NCBI RefSeq assembly: GCF_020184175.1
Contig: NC_065530.1
Span: forward strand, 16,159,260-16,223,259
Length of the DNA stretch: 64,000 nucleotides
Source: Aphis gossypii
Lineage: Eukaryota; Arthropoda; Insecta; Hemiptera; Aphididae
Reading direction: 5' to 3'
Shown: piece by piece, positions 1 through 12,660 of the stretch
Layout: every line of letters starts with the position of its first letter
Position numbering within the stretch: the first letter of the stretch is position 1
Made by a program: the position numbers and the translations under genes
The notes under the pieces: generated by a model
Databases searched by the model: none
What the model was told of the DNA's origin: nothing
What the model saw: only the letters and a program-made list of their open reading frames with translations

Positions 1-215
1 CGATTGTAAATCTTATAAAAAAAAATTGTTTAATGTATTCAACTCGATTTATTTATGATAATATTATATTATATGCGCATTATATTAATAGGTACATATT
101 ACACTAGTTCGCGTAAAATCACTTAATGTTTTATGAAAACGATTTTGGATATTTTCATTAACATTTTGAACAAAAACTTTGTGTTGAATTATAATACGAT
201 ATGTTCAGCTTCTTT

Positions 216-267
216 GTGTTTTGTATAAGGCATTACCAATTTTAAGTATCCGCTACTCGTTACATAA
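216..267. repeat. 52-bp direct repeat, copy A
   Basis: The sequence starting GTGTTTTGTATAAGGCATTA and ending TCGTTACATAA recurs at 566-617, 350 bases further on. Copy A lies just before the first 280-bp repeat and copy B just after it, so the block looks like a partial tandem with a 350-base period. Confidence 0.85.
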
Positions 268-285
268 ATCGTTACAAATACTCTC

Positions 286-565
286 TCGTTGAATTGTGAG
301 CAAATAACTCAAACGTATAGTATTAATAATTTATCATAAAGTGTATTTATTTTTCATATAATGTTTGTAATAAATGTTACCTATTAAATCTTTAATTAAT
401 AATACAATATTCCAAAAAATAAAAAAAAATAAAAAAATACGAATACGTTAATATTTATATTTTATTTACCTATTTAATGTATACTATTGTATATTTGTAC
501 GATTATAATACATCATTAGTTATTCCACGTATATTACTTGTTTGTACCGTTGAGACTTCAGCTTA
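286..565. repeat. 280-bp direct repeat, copy 1
   Basis: This segment begins TCGTTGAATTGTGAGC and ends GAGACTTCAGCTTA. It is repeated without any difference I can see, homopolymer runs included, at 2115-2394, an offset of 1829 bases. It is AT-rich and has no coding frame. A 52-bp repeat follows it directly at 566-617. A TG...CA-bounded core (290-560) could suggest an LTR, but I see no primer-binding site, polypurine tract or matching target-site duplication. A recent segmental duplication or an unclassified repeat is more likely. Confidence 0.9.
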
Positions 566-617
566 GTGTTTTGTATAAGGCATTACCAATTTTAAGTATC
601 CGCTACTCGTTACATAA
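566..617. repeat. 52-bp direct repeat, copy B
   Basis: Second copy of the 216-267 sequence, abutting the end of the 280-bp repeat at 565. The 69-codon open frame at 538-747 is formed by this repeat and is not evidence of a gene. Confidence 0.85.
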
Positions 618-2114
618 GTATATGGTAAGAGTAGCTTTCAGACATGCTCTTGTAATCGCATCTACGATAAATAAAATTACAAACTTGAATAAAAACATTC
701 CATTATATTTACAACCATTACACTATTATAAAAAAATAGTGGCTTAAAGTAAATTAATAGAATATTTTAGTTACTATTAAAATATTCAAAATACAAATCT
801 ATGATTTAAAATATATACCTATATTCTAAAATTGTTATATATGATTTATCAAATATAGATTAATATTGATGATTTTGAATTCAGCGAGGAAGTTAACAAC
901 TCTCTAATATTGTCAGTTGTGTTCTACTATTGTTTTTAAAATAAAATAAGTTACCATTCAAATCAATGGTACTCATTCTGAATTGAAAATTATCGCTAGT
1001 AAATATCTACAGACTCTACACTATAGGGGCTTTATCTTAAACAAAAAGTAGGTATACCATAATATAAACATGTGCAGTACTTACTATACTTTAGATTTTG
1101 AAGAGTTATATTACATTGGGACTAGTGTATACGAAATCTAGATGTTATAAAATGTAACTGTACTTTATCTGAACACATCAGAATTCATAGTAGGTACCTA
1201 TCTACTAAAACAATGCATTATTGTTGTATTATTCTACATTTTAAAATGGTGTAAACACTTAAAATGATAAAAATACCTGGTTTAGTCACTATAGTCACTA
1301 GTAAATTAACTTTTTTAATGTGATTTAAATACGTTGATAGTTTTGTTTTAAATATATTTATTTTTGGACTGTCGTAATTACGGATTTTTTTTTTTTTTTA
1401 ATGTATAGTAATTGCGTAACACTATAAAACGTAGACAGGTACATAATATATATGTGTCATTATAGTAATTAAAACTAAAACCCACCAATAGTTCTGTAAT
1501 AATTGTAAATTTGTCCGTAGCAGCAATGGTACACTATTTCGGATGGATATGGGCGATATGGCTAAGTGGTTTTATACGTATAGGCGCCTACAAACCAAAA
1601 AACTGACCATAAATTAAGTGCAACACCTTAATTTATTGAACAAAATATAATCTGATCGAATGAAAATAGTTGAAAACATTCGGTACCTCAATCAGTCGAA
1701 CGACTGTCTCACCACAAAAAAATAAAATAAAATGTCACGACGTACAGATGTCGATTTTTAATCCGTTCAATATGACAAATATAATACACTTTTTTCCTCA
1801 ACATTTTATAGTTTTATTATTTTTTAAAATAATACGGTAGGTACGCATAATGTAATACAATTTATAGAAGGCGTTTTTGCTATTAATAATTATCAATTAT
1901 ATTATTATAATGATATCTTCAAATCTTATATATTTGGTTTGTAATCACAGACCTACTTGTATAATATAATATGTATATATATAAATACATTATTATATTT
2001 CAGTTGGTCTTTCGCAACATAAAAAAACAAGATAGATAAGTATCTACTTATAAGTTATATTTTATATATTATAATATAATAACGAAATATTGTAGTTGTG
2101 TTGATAATAATATT
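618..2114. other. AT-rich DNA without a gene
   Basis: Between the repeats there is only AT-rich sequence with poly-T and ATAATATTATA tracts. I see no exon-like or RNA-gene signal. Confidence 0.6.
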
Positions 2115-2394
2115 TCGTTGAATTGTGAGCAAATAACTCAAACGTATAGTATTAATAATTTATCATAAAGTGTATTTATTTTTCATATAATGTTTGTAAT
2201 AAATGTTACCTATTAAATCTTTAATTAATAATACAATATTCCAAAAAATAAAAAAAAATAAAAAAATACGAATACGTTAATATTTATATTTTATTTACCT
2301 ATTTAATGTATACTATTGTATATTTGTACGATTATAATACATCATTAGTTATTCCACGTATATTACTTGTTTGTACCGTTGAGACTTCAGCTTA
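2115..2394. repeat. 280-bp direct repeat, copy 2
   Basis: Identical to 286-565 by eye over all 280 bases. The flanks differ: GATAATAATAT precedes it and AACTTCTAG follows. The abrupt loss of similarity at both ends marks the true repeat borders. The 1549 bases between the copies carry no recognisable coding sequence. Confidence 0.9.
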
Positions 2395-2799
2395 AACTTC
2401 TAGATTTTTTCATGGAAATATTACAATTGTAAAATTTTTACAGTCGGGTAGTTTTATTTTGTTTGTAAGAAAATATATATGCTGTAGACCGCGTCATGCA
2501 AAATTTTCTAAGAAATATTATCTATGTTATACGTCATATTATAATTTAACATTCCTATTATTATAAATTATAATACCTGGTTTAAAAAGTATTCAAAAGT
2601 TCATTTTATTTTTTTTAACGCCTAACCGTATATTACGAAATAAAGTTTAAAAAAATATAACCTTATAGCTTTGACGTTTCCAATATTGAATGTAGTAAAA
2701 ATTATAATCATAATTATTATCGGTGATTACCAGTGCGAATAGTTTAACGACGGGTAGATTGACAATTGCATACATTTTTTATTTTTTTTTTTTTTGCAG

Positions 2800-2953
2800 G
2801 AATGCTGTGCGTGTAAGCGACGTGGTTAGTCTCCGCCGTCACAATGACGGAATACAAAGTACTCGTTGAACCAGACAGATATGGAATCGGGCGTGTACGA
2901 CTCGGACATAAATCCGGGATTATGTGTGTGAATTATTTTGGAGAACTAGCGAG
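2800..2953 (+). CDS. candidate exon, possible first coding exon (function unknown)
   Basis: A strong 3' splice site, a long T run ending TTGCAG at 2799, leads into a clearly GC-richer block that ends at a consensus 5' splice site AG|GTAAAAT at 2953/2954. An ATG at 2844 in fair context (ACAATGA) opens a frame across the rest of the exon, 36 codons plus two bases, starting MTEYKVLVEPDRYGIG. A TAA lies in frame upstream of it. A second frame with an ATG at 2880 gives only 16 codons and closes inside the exon, so a 5'-UTR exon is the main alternative. The downstream partner exon was not found, and I do not recognise the peptide. What is seen is the splice-site pair and the composition step; coding status is inferred. 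Confidence 0.4.
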
Positions 2954-5900
2954 GTAAAATAAAAAAAAAAATAAATAAAAAACAACATCTTGTTACAAGA
3001 TAAGAAGTGTTGTCCATTATTAAATAGTCTTTAAAATACTGCCGAGTTAAGGCTTGACATAATGAATACTTAATGTTTGTGCGCAGTTGAACGGACTTTA
3101 TGTTGCGGTTAACGATTTGTCGGCGGTGAAATATTTCGGGATGCCTCCATTGTATAATATAATACATAAGTATAATAATATACAGCAGAATGGTGAGCAC
3201 TAAAATTATATTCGAAAACAGCGTTAGATAGATCCAATATGGGTTTGATTGAATTGAACGTGGTGTATAAAATTAAATGTAGTATAAGGTTATTACGCGT
3301 TACTGCAAATTGTCTAGCTATTTAAATAATATCTAAACGAACGGAATCGCATTTAAACAATGATTGCAAAAAACTAGCAAAAATCGAATAATAATAAAAA
3401 AAAAAAAAAATATTAACTAAATCGTTTCAAGCGAATGGTCACGACAGTGCATTGTGCACATGGGACCTCTACATTTTATTTAATTATATTATTTTTGTTC
3501 GTAAAATTTAACCTCGAAACACATAGTATCAACACAATATCGCCGGGTACCGGTATAATAGCAAGCTAATTATAATTTCGACACGTCCAATAATCGAAAA
3601 ATAGAACAGTAAATTAGTCAAAACGAGTAATGAAGAACGTGATTACCTACGATGGTATACTATTATAATACGGAGCTGCGCTAAATTTAATAAATTGTAT
3701 ACTCCGGTGTATTTGTCTACTGTGAATATTCAACTATCATAATAGTAAACATAATTACCATATGTGCTCGTAAACACATTGTTCGTATACGGACTATGAA
3801 TTAAAGTGCACTATATATACACTTCTACTATATGTACTATAAAACAATTGAAAAGTGAAATTTGATGAGGGTAAAAGTGTAACTAGGGTATTTTCTTTTT
3901 TCACAAAATAGATGTATATTATTATGAAGTACGGAAAACGGGGAAGGTTGAATGACATCGTGTTACTTTGATCTCAGTAAGTAGTTCAAACATTGTCCTA
4001 TAGAAATTGTACTCATTGCAGACACAATAAAAAGAAGAAATACAGTGCCTATACATTGCGCGTAGGCTGTTTAGTTTTGTTTCTTACTTTGAACAGAGAT
4101 TAACAAATGTGATGTAGCTACTAATGAAACGGAATTAACTTGAAGTCCATTTCACTGGCTTATTAGATTTTTTTGTGCTCTATTCATACTTTACAGTGTA
4201 TACGTATCAGTGTATGACTTACCAATATAATATAATAATTACGCACTTTTTACGTAATGACTGCTCAAAATATATCATAAAACGTATGCGTATGAATTTC
4301 ATATTCACCAACCACCATAGCAGAAGCACTCGTAATAAGACCATGTCACAACAACAATGCTTGTATGGAATTAAAATCAAAAACAAAATATAATAACAGT
4401 CTAAATAATTATTGAATTTTTATAATTATAAATAAATAGAAAATTAATTTCATATTGACATAATCAATATTAGCTAAATTGTATATAAAAATATTAAACA
4501 ATGTCATACAATATTTGTATAATATAATAAAATTACTATTAAGCTATATAATTTTTTTTTTATCGATTTTGTTTGCGATGTGAAAAATTATAATACCGAC
4601 ACTAGCAGAGATGAACAATTATTCATTATAGGTATTGATTTTTAAAAATGAATAAATTATTCATAGTTAGAATTTATCAATGACTAATTGGATTTGTAGT
4701 AACTGGTAAATAATATGCATATAGGTTCTAGATAGTAAATAATGTACAAAATAACCGTTTTGGAAATAATAGTCGATAAGGATTATTTTACAATAAGCTT
4801 TTCGAGCTAATGTTCGAACGGTTAAATAAATTTTTTTTTCACTCTTCAAACAGTGAAAGTTATTCGGTCGATTTGAATTTCTGAACCGTGAGCTAACTGT
4901 TCGATTGTACATTATTATAATATTATTTATATGCGTACATTGTATAAGGTTCTGAGGTCCTTCAAGTTGTACATCAGGTATATTATGTCAATAACCATCA
5001 GCGCCGACAATCCACTGTTTATTGAACCCCACTCTATATGCGCATTACGTATTATAATATAAACATTTGCATGTATAGTTGTTTAGCGGTTAACTGAAGT
5101 GTTTTACGGCTGTAGGGTGGAATACATGCGAAAAAGAAAAGGCATCATAGTCCATCCGTTTATAGCCAGCCGACAGACGGACGGAGATACACTTTTCCCG
5201 TATTCTTTTGTAAACGCTGCGTATAACGTACACACCCACACACCCACACGCCCAAACATCTATAAAGCTTGCTAGAGCCATTGATAGCGTAGGTAGATAA
5301 ACTCGATCGAAGGGATATAAATTCGGCTTCGATTTAAGGGTGTGTAAAACGAAAGTGAAACCGACCGTCTGTGTTCATTTCCAAAGTGCTTGGCATGTGC
5401 CAATATTCTATACTGCTGCCGTTGGATAGGTGTGTTTGGATGTAATTTATTATTAGCCCCTCTTGCGTGCATAATATATGTAGAACGTAGGTAGGTATAT
5501 TGTAAATACGAACAGACACACAAATTGAAAATTCCAACCAACCAAAAAAAAAAAAAAATTCAACTGCTACTGCGTTTTAAGTGAATATTCTATTATGCAT
5601 ATAGATACCATCTACTTACATAATATATTAGTATAAAGTAGTTTATTTAAATTTATTTTTAATTAATATAATTTGAATTTCTTATAAACTATAAAGTATA
5701 CTTCTAGTGCAATGTCATCCGTAAATTAATTTGTTAATATATATAATATAAACTTTTCACATAACATTTAAATAACGACATATATAGGTTGGTAGTAGAA
5801 TGTCTATATAATAATAATAAATTTAATAGTAATTTAGCGCTATACCGAAACTATCCACGTAATCTGCAATTACATGAATACCTATATGATTAAAATTAGT

Positions 5901-7972
5901 ATGAATTCCACTAATACTTGCTACGACGAATAAATAGAATAAATTAACTTTATACACATCAAAAGCTCACGCAGTTGCTTAACGTTTTTGGTCAATATTT
6001 TGTTTTACATAAAATTATTGACAGTTTATATCTTATAGGTAAGTGTTGTCTCGAATCTGTAAACGGTATGTATATACCTCATGTATATTATGAGACGTTG
6101 AAGCCGTGACCACGTTTTAAAATTAAATTAGCGTTACGGAGTAAGGACAAGACCATCGTGTGGTATCAGTTGTAAGTACCATAGGTTGTATAATAATATA
6201 ATATATTATAATCAACGGTGCATAACTATCTATAATGTCGTATTAAGTTGGGTAAGTATAATAAGTATTCGCAATTAAGGTTATATACCACATCAGTATA
6301 CAATATAACGTTTTTACTTTTATTGATTGTTCCTCAAGGCTTTTGGTGCAAGAGAGTCGAAGAGGTCCGTTGTTTCGTAAACGTGTACAGTGTGTTCAGT
6401 GTATACTATATTGAACGTTACTAAGAAAAAAAAAATTAAAAAAGTCGCCCTACAAGTCGTATAAACTGAGATTACTTTTTGCTGCTAAAGCAATTAAAAC
6501 TTACAGAAAATCAATTAAGTTTTGTTTACACAAAACACTTTAAACGCCTTCGATAAGTGCACAATGTCGTTCGAAGAAAAAATGTATTAGGTCAATAGTG
6601 ATACAAACAGGAAAAATTAACAATATCAAATATACGCACGGTTTCGAAGGTTTAAACGACACGGTAGTTATTTGTGATTTGATGTCTTGTCGTATTTTTC
6701 TGGCACAAAACTTTCTGTTCATTAGCACAAAAGGTTTTCTTTTACATTGTTATACGCATTTATATACATATAAACAATGGCGGAAAAGCATTCGACGAAT
6801 AAAATATAAAAACAAATCATTTGACAGGTACGTCATTTTTCTTAAAAAGTCCCAATTGTGTGGAAAAAAACGAACATTATTTATTATTTTTTTTTTTAAG
6901 CTTTGCCAATATGTTTTTTGTTTTCCATACAAAACTTTTTTTGATATTAATAGCCATTTAAAAAAAAATATATAAAAACAGATTTATATTTTATCAAACA
7001 GTTCAATATTGCATTTAGTAATAAAGTTAAACTTTTATTGGCATAGCATACTATTATGGTTTTGAAGCTAAGATTAATAATGAATTGTATTATTTATACT
7101 CCTTTTTACATTTCAGAGGACTTAGGTTTGTGTTGAAAATTATATTTTTTGTGTAATGGCCCTCAATTACTTGTTTTTATTAGTGGCGACAATATTTTCA
7201 TAAACAGTATATAGGTTAACTTGTCTAATTTTTTTATTGTATTTTATCTATACCTAACCTATGTATATTTTAACTGTTTGCATGTCTCAAATTGATTTAA
7301 AAGTAATCAAAAATTAAGTGGGACATTTTAAAAAGTGTGTATGTTGAGATTATAAATAAGCTTTCGCATTTTATTTTAATCTATTAGTTACCTATTAATT
7401 TGAAACGATTCGTGAAGAGACAAATAAACAGAAATGTATTATACCTATTATTATAATATATAGTATCAGTGTTCAAAAATGAAATCCTCTTTGTTATTTA
7501 AAACAAATTGAATCATTCGATTAAAACCTATTACCTAATATTATCGACCGATGAAAATATTACGTAGGTGCAATTCGTAACGGTGAAAATAATATTCGAT
7601 TTATATTATTATTTACATTATAATTGAATTTAAATGGTGAATAATATTTGAATTATGTTTGTGGTTTGCCGCGTTATCTATTACAATAAAGAAAATAAAT
7701 GTGTGAGCGGCCTCGAAAATCCGCAGTTTCTCGCAGGGCTTTTGCTGAGGTTGAAGTCTGCCAATGATGGCATTTGACGAGGTAATATTATTATTAGGTT
7801 TATACAGACTCTGCTGGTTTTATAATAATAATATTATTATTATTGCCGAAGTCATGTGCTATGGTATATATAATATAAAACGATATCGTCTACGATAACC
7901 ACGTGTACCTATATACATACATACTTATAATATATACTCATAACACACGCTATATACACGCACAGAATATAA
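2954..7972. other. AT-rich intron-like or intergenic DNA
   Basis: About 5 kb without a supported gene. Short open frames at 4667-4912, 5090-5541 (both minus) and 6540-6975 (both strands) have no splice context, no convincing start and no family motif. The 125-codon frame at 6598-6975 starts at GTG, not ATG, and runs through poly-T and poly-A tracts. The 5.09-5.54 kb patch is slightly GC-richer. Confidence 0.55.
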
Positions 7973-8590
7973 TACAGAGTGATTCGCAACAGCTACACTC
8001 ACTTAAATTTTTTTTTTTGTTATTGAATTTTGATTTGGAATTTGTAAGTATTTCAACATATAAATTAGGATCATATTTTCAAATAGGTATTTAAATGTAT
8101 TTTATCGTTTAAGGAGTGTGGGTGTATTACAAACATCAATTTTTTTAATCAACAGCCATTTTCTTTAGTTTTTTTTTTTACTGTTATTGAATAGATAATT
8201 CTTTTACAAAAATATAGAAATGTCGATATATTGATATTAATATTGTCTACTACATAATTTTCAAATTATCACTGTTATCCACATCGTTCGAGTCTATTAT
8301 GATGAATCTATTATAATTAGTAGGTATACATAGATATTAGCTTATTAACGCAAAAATGACAAATTCGTATTAGTATTTAGATTTTAGACACATAATCAAG
8401 TTATCCGGTTAATAATTTTCAGGTGAAAATTAGTGATTTTTGATTAGAAGTTTGGTTTCGAAAATATTATGGGCCCAGGATTAGAGTATAATATTGAAAA
8501 TCAGAATTTTCTCAACTCGTTATTAAAGAAAACAAAAAATAGCTCTCATTAGCACAAACGTCCCGATTATGCTCGACGAATCACTCTGTA
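7973..8590. mobile_element. MITE-like element with 14-bp terminal inverted repeats
   Basis: TACAGAGTGATTCG at 7973-7986 is matched by its exact reverse complement CGAATCACTCTGTA at 8577-8590. Taking the outer TA on each side as the duplicated target, the element reads TA|CAGAGTGATTCG...CGAATCACTCTG|TA, the layout expected of Tc1/mariner-type non-autonomous elements. The 590 internal bases are AT-rich, non-coding and not palindromic beyond the ends. Related termini occur near 57363 and 63177. The family assignment is inferred from the TA flank only. Confidence 0.45.
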
Positions 8591-11500
8591 TGTATATAGG
8601 TAGGTATGTATGATATTCCGTGTACGATTTTCCGGTCGTGCGGATTAGAGTTAAATCGGAAGAAAAGGCCTTGAACTCGTTCCGGTTGCGATTGCGACGG
8701 GTGACAGCGACAGAAAAATGTACAGCAATAGCTGATAATAATACATAAGTATAGGTATATGGTGTGTACATGGGTGCATGACATCACCCGCACAAAACTA
8801 GATCGGCACATCTTATTATTATTATTATTATTACGATAGCGTATAATAACATTATGATATTATTGTACATCGGTGTGGCGTGCATGCATTTCGTGCGTGA
8901 CGAAAAAATAATAATCGAATTATAGACGTATTTGCTTAGCTACCGACTGTAGGCGAGCGGTGCACTTTTGTTAAGACTGCAACCGCAAAATGTAGTGCAC
9001 GGTGTGATTAATTATCAGTTATTAATGAATTGAACTCTAAATTTGAAGGTTCCTCAATACTTATTACTTAACTCTTGATGACTATTGTAAATATTTTATG
9101 ATCAGCTTAGTTTCTGGGTCGATATTTCAGGGTTGAGTATCAGGAAACTGATTTGCGATTAATGGGTTTGCAAATTTTTGCTAACCGTACTAGGGAAACA
9201 TAGGGAATGTTCTGAGACTGATTTGGGTTTTCTGGGTAAACATTAAAGAACTGCGTGAAGTTAACGTTGCTCTATATGCTATGGACTTAAAAGTTGAAAA
9301 TATACAAAATATACAAATATATAACCTATAACGTTTCGGAGAACTTATTATAATAAAAATAAGTTCACTATTTACATAGGTACGTTGTTAGGTATGTAAA
9401 TAATAAGTTAGACTGGAAGATATGCGCAATGCGCATATAATCAATACTAGCACAACTCAAAATTAACTATTTTATACTGCAATCAATTGTTTTTGATTAG
9501 ATAAGAAACATTTGGAAAACTCATAAAACATTTTCATTTCGGTTGTATAGAAATTAATTAGTTAAAAATAAAATTAAAAGGTTTTTTATTTTTATTTTGT
9601 GCTTTTACATGTCTAAAAAAATTTTTCATGATTGATTTTTCATTTACAATTTTAAATTATTTATGGGATAAACTAGTATCGTACATTAATATACGTTTTT
9701 CACTCTGAGTGGCACACCGTGTTTTATATTTAATATAATATTTCAAACATTATTTAAATACTATCATTTTGATTAAAACTGCTTTCTTATTTAGTTATAT
9801 ATTAATATTTGAATCTGTACAACTACTCATTTAATAAATAAAAGTGTTGATTTTTCCTGAAATTTCATTTGTTTCCCTACAATGCCGAATGCGTAATTTC
9901 CACCAGAAATGTTGTTCTGCAAAACGTTTCAATTAAACATTTGTCGTAGCTTATTTCCAAAAGTAATAATATTCTCTACGGACTACAAACAACGAAATTC
10001 TAACGTGAAATTCGATTTGACCGCACACAGCTTGGGATGAATAATTAAGTAATTGTTTACTTAGTGTTAACTGACAACTGTGCTCGACAATAGTTTGGTT
10101 CAACGACAACAGTCACGTAAATAAATAATTTCGTTTACCGAAGTGTACACCCAGCAAAACATATAAATGGTACAATGTATAATATGTATATTATATTACA
10201 ATAGTATTTCTACTGTGTACTTACATTAAAGTGATTTAAAATAAAATCCTTGAACGTATAAATTTAAATTTGTTAATGATATTATGTTGAGTATCATGAT
10301 GTAATGATATTTTTTTTCCAAATAATTATTAGCCACTGTTATTGATAAAGTACCCACACAAATTATGATAATAATGTTATTACGCGCAGCTCGAGAAACA
10401 TAATTTTTTAACCGAGTGTTTTAAATTATTATTATTGTTTGAATTTATTCGATGGTATATTATAAATACAAATTTTGATTACAAAAAATAAAATTTAACG
10501 TTCGTGGTTTATTACCATAAAACTATATTGTAGCATACACTAATAAAATTGTCCACTCTGGTGTGCTGTTCTCTTTTGAAATAACACTCATAAGTAGTGC
10601 GCATTAGTGGTTTTAGTCTGCAGTGTATCAATATATATAATAATTGTATGGTATTATAGTAACTTATTCAACAATTTTACCTATATCAAGAATTTTTAAC
10701 AGTTATCACGTTTAATAAATACGCTTTAGACCGGTTAGATTAAATAATTTGCGAGATATTTTCGTTTTATTTTAATATTGTAAACGTTTGATCTGGTATT
10801 CATAAATATTTAAAATCCTTCGTTATTATAAAATATATAAAACGACCGATAAATAGTGTATCAACAACAGTTGCGACCATTAAAATATATAATAATATTA
10901 TAAGTATTATTAATATTTATTATTATTATCATCGTCACATATTATAATATTATACGACGTCGGCGATGCTCACGAGACCCGCTGACCAATATTACCGGTT
11001 GACTTTGTCAGCAGTAGACCGTGCAAAATTCGACAGTTTTTTTTTCACTCGTTTTTTGTTCTTTTCCGACAGCCGGATACCAAAAACCCAAAAAACATAT
11101 CAGATGCGATTAATTTTAAGACAGACGATAATCATAAAGTACGTATCAATTTTCAATCGGTGTCGGTGTGGGGGAAAATGAGATCCAGACCGTCGTCGTG
11201 TGCATAAAAGTAGGTATATATAATATTATATCGTATATATAGCGTGAATGTACTCGATATAATACTATATATAATACGTGTGGCAATAATGAATGTCACC
11301 ATTACGCCGTTACTGCCTTTAAACCACAAAAACCTGTGGGTCAGCGAAAAATCAAAAACCCAATAATAGCTAATACATAATAGTACAACAAATATTATTT
11401 TAAAAACAAAACCGTCCGACTACGAAAACGTCGTGTTTTTAACGTCCGTTCGCATATGATTATTATTATTGTCGGACATGTTTTTCGCGGTTACGCGGGA

Positions 11501-12190
11501 GACTACGGTACCTGTAATAATAATAATAACAATATAACAATATTATGTCGTTCGCATATACTACACAGGCCTTATTATAATAAGTATAATATATATAAAT
11601 ATACATTGCGGACTACGACACAGACCGCTGAAACAGCGACGGCGACGTGAGAGTTAATTTTTTCACCACAATGACCCGGCCGGCGGTGGCGGTGGCGTAG
11701 ACTACAATAATAATAATAATAATAATAATATATGTTCTCCTTTCGTCGTCTTCCCCTCGGCAATAATAATAATAATAATTATTATTATTATCAACGATAG
11801 AATTAAAAGAATGAAAGAAATAAAGGAGCCCCGTGTGCTGCATAATATAATGACGTAAAACTATGTACACCGGGTACACGGGTAATACTATTATAGGTCG
11901 GTATACATATCACAATATATTTTATTATAATATGTGTGGGCACAAACGGGTGAATTTTCTGTGTCGTCGTTGTCGCCGTGGCCGTAGCTATAGTCATAGG
12001 TTATATAGGCACCTCCGTAATATTCGCTGTACCTAAATACGTGCTTATATACACGTATTGCAGGTACATGAGTTGTGAAAGAGTGTTTTTATTATTATTA
12101 TTTTTCAATTTTATTTTACCCGCCTTGGGGGCATCGATGAGTAACGCGAGTATGTAGGTACCTACATGATCGCTGTGTGCGTGTGTTTAG
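8591..12190. other. non-coding DNA with microsatellites and GC-richer patches
   Basis: It contains a (TTA)n run at 8813-8835, a short palindrome near 9420-9436 and GC-richer patches at 8.60-8.96 and 10.95-11.2 kb. Open frames in these patches (for example 10966-11181, 71 codons from ATG) occur on several frames at once and look composition-driven. No exon is supported. Confidence 0.5.
11705..11792. repeat. (AAT)n / (ATT)n microsatellites, partly palindromic
   Basis: An AAT trinucleotide run at 11705-11730 is followed by a second at about 11762-11780 that continues directly into ATT repeats, giving a fold-back. It creates the poly-Asn and poly-Tyr open frames seen on both strands here, which are not genes. 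Confidence 0.8.
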
Positions 12191-12392
12191 TGTATACTAG
12201 TGTTTTAACGGTCACGTTTTCGCGTATTATTTTAACGACGACGATGGTATAAAAAACAAAACCTATTCAGAGAGAGAGAGAGTTAACAAAACGCCATGTC
12301 GGCCGATCGTTTCCCCAGAGCAGCTACATTATAGGAACGATGATGACGCTGTCTTGCTGCAGGTCGTGGAAAACTGTGCGCGCCCGAAATTG
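12191..12392 (+). CDS. possible coding exon, ends at TAG (low confidence)
   Basis: A plus-strand frame is open from the stop at about 12190 to TAG at 12390-12392, roughly 66 codons without an ATG. The last part reads DDDAVLLQVVENCARPKLYF, which looks protein-like, but the start runs through a (GA)n tract. A GTGTGTTTAG just upstream could serve as an acceptor. The minus strand of the same block is open too (12283-12543). At most one of the two is real, and both may follow from the high GC content. No family recognised. Confidence 0.2.
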
Positions 12393-12543
12393 TATTTTCG
12401 ATAGCCTCCCCGGGGCAGGTTCGGTACACGGTAGTACCCGACGATCTAGAGCTCGCACCTAGGAGGGGGTGGAGTGCAACTGAGATCGTAAAAACCGTTG
12501 CTGCACACGAGTGCAAAAATACGCCATCCCGCCCCGCAGCCAT
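12283..12543 (-). CDS. possible coding exon starting at ATG after an acceptor (low confidence)
   Basis: On the minus strand the bases CGCGATTTTCTCAG sit directly before ATGGCTGCGGGGCGGG, a good acceptor-start combination. The frame then runs 86 codons to a stop at 12283. The conceptual protein begins MAAGRDGVFLHSCAATV and is rich in Ala, Ser, Arg and His, with no domain that I recognise. The block is among the most GC-rich in the window, so long frames are expected by chance. It overlaps the plus-strand candidate at 12191-12392. Confidence 0.2.
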   Translation of the reverse strand: MAAGRDGVFLHSCAATVFTISVALHPLLGASSRSSGTTVYRTCPGEAIENTISGAHSFPRPAARQRHHRSYNVAALGKRSADMAFC

Positions 12544-12660
12544 CTGAGAAAATCGCGTTCTCTGTACGTTTATATGTTGTCTAATATAATAATATTGTAC
12601 TCGTGTTATTATTTTACTGGTGTACGTATGTATATATATAATGGTACTATATCTACTCAT

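Noticed and set aside
286..2394. LTR pair of a retrotransposon
   Set aside because: No primer-binding site, no polypurine tract, no coding interior and no matching target-site duplication.
6598..6975. 125-codon frame
   Set aside because: Starts at GTG and runs through poly-A and poly-T; no eukaryotic start, splice context or domain.
10966..11181. 71-codon ATG frame in a GC-richer patch
   Set aside because: The first 25 codons look protein-like, but the frame then passes through poly-T and there is no splice or conservation evidence.
11456..11997. Cluster of poly-Asn/poly-Tyr frames on both strands
   Set aside because: Direct translations of AAT/ATT microsatellites.
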